From contig JAIOOR010000019.1 in the NCBI GenBank assembly GCA_021414365.1, forward strand, positions 1 to 64,000: DNA of 64,000 nt. The letters run 5' to 3'. Origin of the DNA: Nitrosarchaeum sp. (GTDB lineage: Archaea; Thermoproteota; Nitrososphaeria; Nitrososphaerales; Nitrosopumilaceae). A model generated the notes under the pieces. The model ran no database searches and was not told the DNA's origin. It saw nothing but the letters and a program-made list of their open reading frames with translations. Within the stretch, counting starts at the first letter, position 1; each line of letters opens with the position of its first letter. Positions 62,313-64,000 of the stretch are shown piece by piece. The position numbers were made by a program, and so were the translations under genes.

Positions 62313-63023
62313 TCATTTAGAAAGTGATTCTTTTAATTTTTGGATATCCTTTTGAAGTGCAGAAAATCGTGGATCCCATAATAATAGTTCATCATTAAGA
62401 TTTACATCAAGACCGACAATGTCCCCTGGTTCATGCATACGAAATTTGACATTATGTATCCCTCCAACTTGAGCAAATTCTGATCTCCATCGCAAATAAA
62501 ATTGATCTGCAGATTTCCCAAAAGACTCTATAATTTCTTTAGCGTAAAATCTTTGTCTTTCTAGCTCTCTAGGATTATAGAATATTCCATTATCTACATT
62601 TCCCACTTTTTCTATGAATGTATATGAAATTGAGGTATATCGTTGAACTTTTAAAAAATTTTCTAATGTCATGGATCCAGGAAGATTTTTAAAATTTTGT
62701 ATTCTTTCTATTTCATTTAGAATGAGTTCTCTATAACGAAATATTTCATCATAGATAGGTTTTGAATATCTATATATTTTTCCAGTATCTGGATTAAATT
62801 CAGGATTTGATTCTAAGTGATTAAAAATACTCTTTTTGTAACTATCAATAAAAGATATGTGACTGAAAAATAAATCATCTACGTATTTTGTATTTTTTTC
62901 AAAGACTTTCTCTATTTTTGGTTTAAAGACATATTTGAATAAGAAAGCAATGGCTGTTGCAATAATTACATTTACTGTAATGCCAATGTATAGCTCAATC
63001 CATTTATCATCAAGAATATCCAT
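62313..63023 (-). CDS. Membrane-anchored protein of the accessory block
   Basis: 236 aa with one N-terminal membrane helix (IELYIGITVNVIIATAIAFLF) and a large soluble helical domain that contains Tyr/Arg-rich motifs (SISYTFIEKVG, REFLERQRFY-like RELERQRFYAKEIIESF). Topology suits a signalling or effector subunit. It lies next to the cyclase-like gene on the same strand. No family recognised. Confidence 0.6.
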   Translation of the reverse strand: MDILDDKWIELYIGITVNVIIATAIAFLFKYVFKPKIEKVFEKNTKYVDDLFFSHISFIDSYKKSIFNHLESNPEFNPDTGKIYRYSKPIYDEIFRYRELILNEIERIQNFKNLPGSMTLENFLKVQRYTSISYTFIEKVGNVDNGIFYNPRELERQRFYAKEIIESFGKSADQFYLRWRSEFAQVGGIHNVKFRMHEPGDIVGLDVNLNDELLLWDPRFSALQKDIQKLKESLSK

Positions 63024-63041
63024 ATTAATACAAATTTAATA

Positions 63042-63081
63042 AATTCTAAATACCCTTTGACAATTCTAAATACCCTTTGAC
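63042..63081. repeat. Exact 20-bp tandem duplication at the winged-helix stop
   Basis: AATTCTAAATACCCTTTGAC occurs twice head-to-tail (63042-63061, 63062-63081). It repeats the last six codons and stop of the gene ending at 63066 (ELSKGI), so it is a recent slip or duplication. Confidence 0.85.
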
Positions 63082-63551
63082 AATTCATAACCTGCATTAG
63101 TTAGTTTTGTTTCAAAACTTCCACCTAGATACAACTGGAGATATAGATATCCCTCATCTTTGAGATATTTCATATCAGATAGAATTTCTATTGGTCCAGA
63201 TAACTTCAATTCCTTAAGGATGATTTCGTGAGATACATAATGGTCAGTATCTTTTTCATAAAATCCTTTAAGAATGCTTATAATTTTATTTCTTCGATTT
63301 TGGTGTTGTAAACTATCAACCAATTCCTTTTCTTCAAGATATTTTATGCCAAAGACAGTTATTTTGTATTGGTTATTTTCCAAGCTGATTAAGAAATTAT
63401 CTGCTAAACTATTAAGAGCCATTCGTACATCATTTGGATTATTAGGCGATAATTCGTCTTCAAGTGTAGTCTTTCTAAAACCAATTACATAATTTTCAAA
63501 ATATTGATTGTATAATTTTTTGAGAATAGAATTCTCTATATCTGAAGTCAT
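63066..63551 (-). CDS. Tandem winged-helix protein
   Basis: 161 aa. Two winged-helix modules: residues 1-72 (TTLEDELSPNNPNDVRMALNSLADNFLISLENNQYKITVFGIKYLE, partly quoted) and residues 80-161 (VSHEIILKELKLSGPIEILSDMKYLKDEGYLYLQ, partly quoted). First gene of the minus-strand accessory run, so a possible local regulator. No ligand domain. Confidence 0.65.
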   Translation of the reverse strand: MTSDIENSILKKLYNQYFENYVIGFRKTTLEDELSPNNPNDVRMALNSLADNFLISLENNQYKITVFGIKYLEEKELVDSLQHQNRRNKIISILKGFYEKDTDHYVSHEIILKELKLSGPIEILSDMKYLKDEGYLYLQLYLGGSFETKLTNAGYELSKGI

Positions 63552-63598
63552 AATGATTGAAAATCAAATTATTCTTAAATATCATTCTAATCCATAGA

Positions 63599-63616
63599 GG
63601 CTTGAACCGTTTTTGG
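63599..63616 (+). repeat. Interspersed repeat copy 3 (GGCTTGAACC)
   Basis: GGCTTGAACCGTTTTTGG, 48 bp upstream of the tandem winged-helix gene. With copies at 59773 and 62198 it brackets most of the accessory block. Confidence 0.5.
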
Positions 63617-63769
63617 GTAAGAAATTATTCTGATTCCACATCACATAGGCATACCCTTCATGAGTTCTGTCAAATTGATTTGACACTCTTCATCTCCCAA
63701 TGGGCTTGATTTTGGTTTATGACCTCATTTCTTTATGAAAATTGTTTTTCTAGTTCAATATCTAAAACC

Positions 63770-64000
63770 ATGATTATGGGTAAAACCATTGAAGAAATAA
63801 AAAAACATCAATTTGGTTTATTTATAATGGGAATTCTGTTTATTGTTGCTGGAATTTTTGCAAATAATGTAATGCCTTGGGCAGACCAGATTGCTCTTAC
63901 TCAAATAGAAAGTTGTATTGCAGATATGCATTTTAGACATAATAATGAAACTCAATTTCAAGAATGTGTTTCTCCCGATCTCAAGAAAATAGAGGCTATT
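63770..64000 (+). CDS. Exported or membrane-anchored protein (3' partial)
   Basis: ATG at 63770 (or 63776, MGKTIEEIKKHQ) with an open frame to the window end, 77 codons seen. One hydrophobic helix (FGLFIMGILFIVAGIF) and then a polar region with two Cys (ESCIADM, QECVSPD) likely outside the membrane. Not in the track because no stop is seen. Unknown function. Confidence 0.55.
   Translation, partial: MIMGKTIEEIKKHQFGLFIMGILFIVAGIFANNVMPWADQIALTQIESCIADMHFRHNNETQFQECVSPDLKKIEAI

Noticed and set aside
58737-63616. Integrated provirus
   Set aside because: No capsid, terminase, polymerase or intact integrase; only a short relic and repeats support mobility.
1-64000. CRISPR array or cas genes
   Set aside because: No regularly spaced repeats found; the Cas4-like resemblance at 44973 lacks the Cys cluster and fits MGME1-like exonucleases better.

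Overview
The window reads as the chromosome of a marine ammonia-oxidising archaeon of the Nitrosopumilaceae (Nitrosopumilus/Nitrosarchaeum type, Thaumarchaeota). This is an inference from AT-rich DNA (my impression is about one third GC), archaeal/eukaryote-type genes (Rpo6/RpoK, ribosomal S25e and S26e, Alba, deoxyhypusine synthase, a ThrRS with the archaeal editing domain), many small zinc-ribbon proteins, and TATA boxes placed about 25-27 bp before start codons, which implies widespread leaderless transcripts. No rRNA, convincing tRNA, CRISPR array or complete transposon was seen.

Region 1 (1-25 kb) is mostly core housekeeping: a surface protein cut by the window edge, a MenA-like prenyltransferase, aldo/keto reductase, asparagine-synthase-like protein, Alba, Rpo6 (divergent from a cyclophilin-like gene over one symmetric TATA box), S25e, deoxyhypusine synthase, a JAMM protease, a TrkH potassium transporter with fused CBS domains, ThrRS, an agmatinase-family enzyme, a CDP-alcohol phosphotransferase, S26e, a PfkB kinase, an NAD kinase with a C-terminal winged helix, and CTP synthase. 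Embedded here is a 13-bp palindrome (TTAACATTGTTAA). One copy covers the start codon of a small winged-helix regulator and another lies beside the MoxR operon at 45 kb.

Region 2 (26-47 kb) carries a compact trpEGDCBA operon without trpF, a secreted protein with a PEF-like C terminus, a polyprenol-phosphate glycosyltransferase/GtrA fusion and a GT39-type glycosyltransferase, a second aldo/keto reductase, a MoxR-DUF58-VWA-BatD-like operon, a PD-(D/E)XK exonuclease-like protein, a PAC2 protein and a nitroreductase.

Region 3 (47-58 kb) is a field of short genes, many too short for the ORF track: zinc ribbons, C2H2 fingers, one-helix membrane micropeptides, an 18-residue Lys/Ala-rich peptide, and a recurring family of micropeptides ending in a CxCxCH motif. 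It also holds several inverted-repeat structures that could be small RNAs, a frameshifted zinc finger, a DUF922-like metalloprotease, a GIY-YIG domain and an XPD/DinG-type helicase whose true start appears to be a CTG missed by the ORF track.

Region 4 (58.7-63.6 kb) looks accessory. It begins with a frameshifted gene relic and holds five unfamiliar minus-strand genes: a polytopic membrane protein, a PD-(D/E)XK-like nuclease, a class III nucleotidyl-cyclase-like protein, a membrane-anchored protein and a tandem winged-helix protein. Three copies of an 18-bp repeat (GGCTTGAACC-N-TT-Y-TTGG) sit between and beside them. The cyclase/membrane/nuclease combination resembles nucleotide-signalling defence loci and is the best candidate for an undescribed system; this is inference from motifs and context only.
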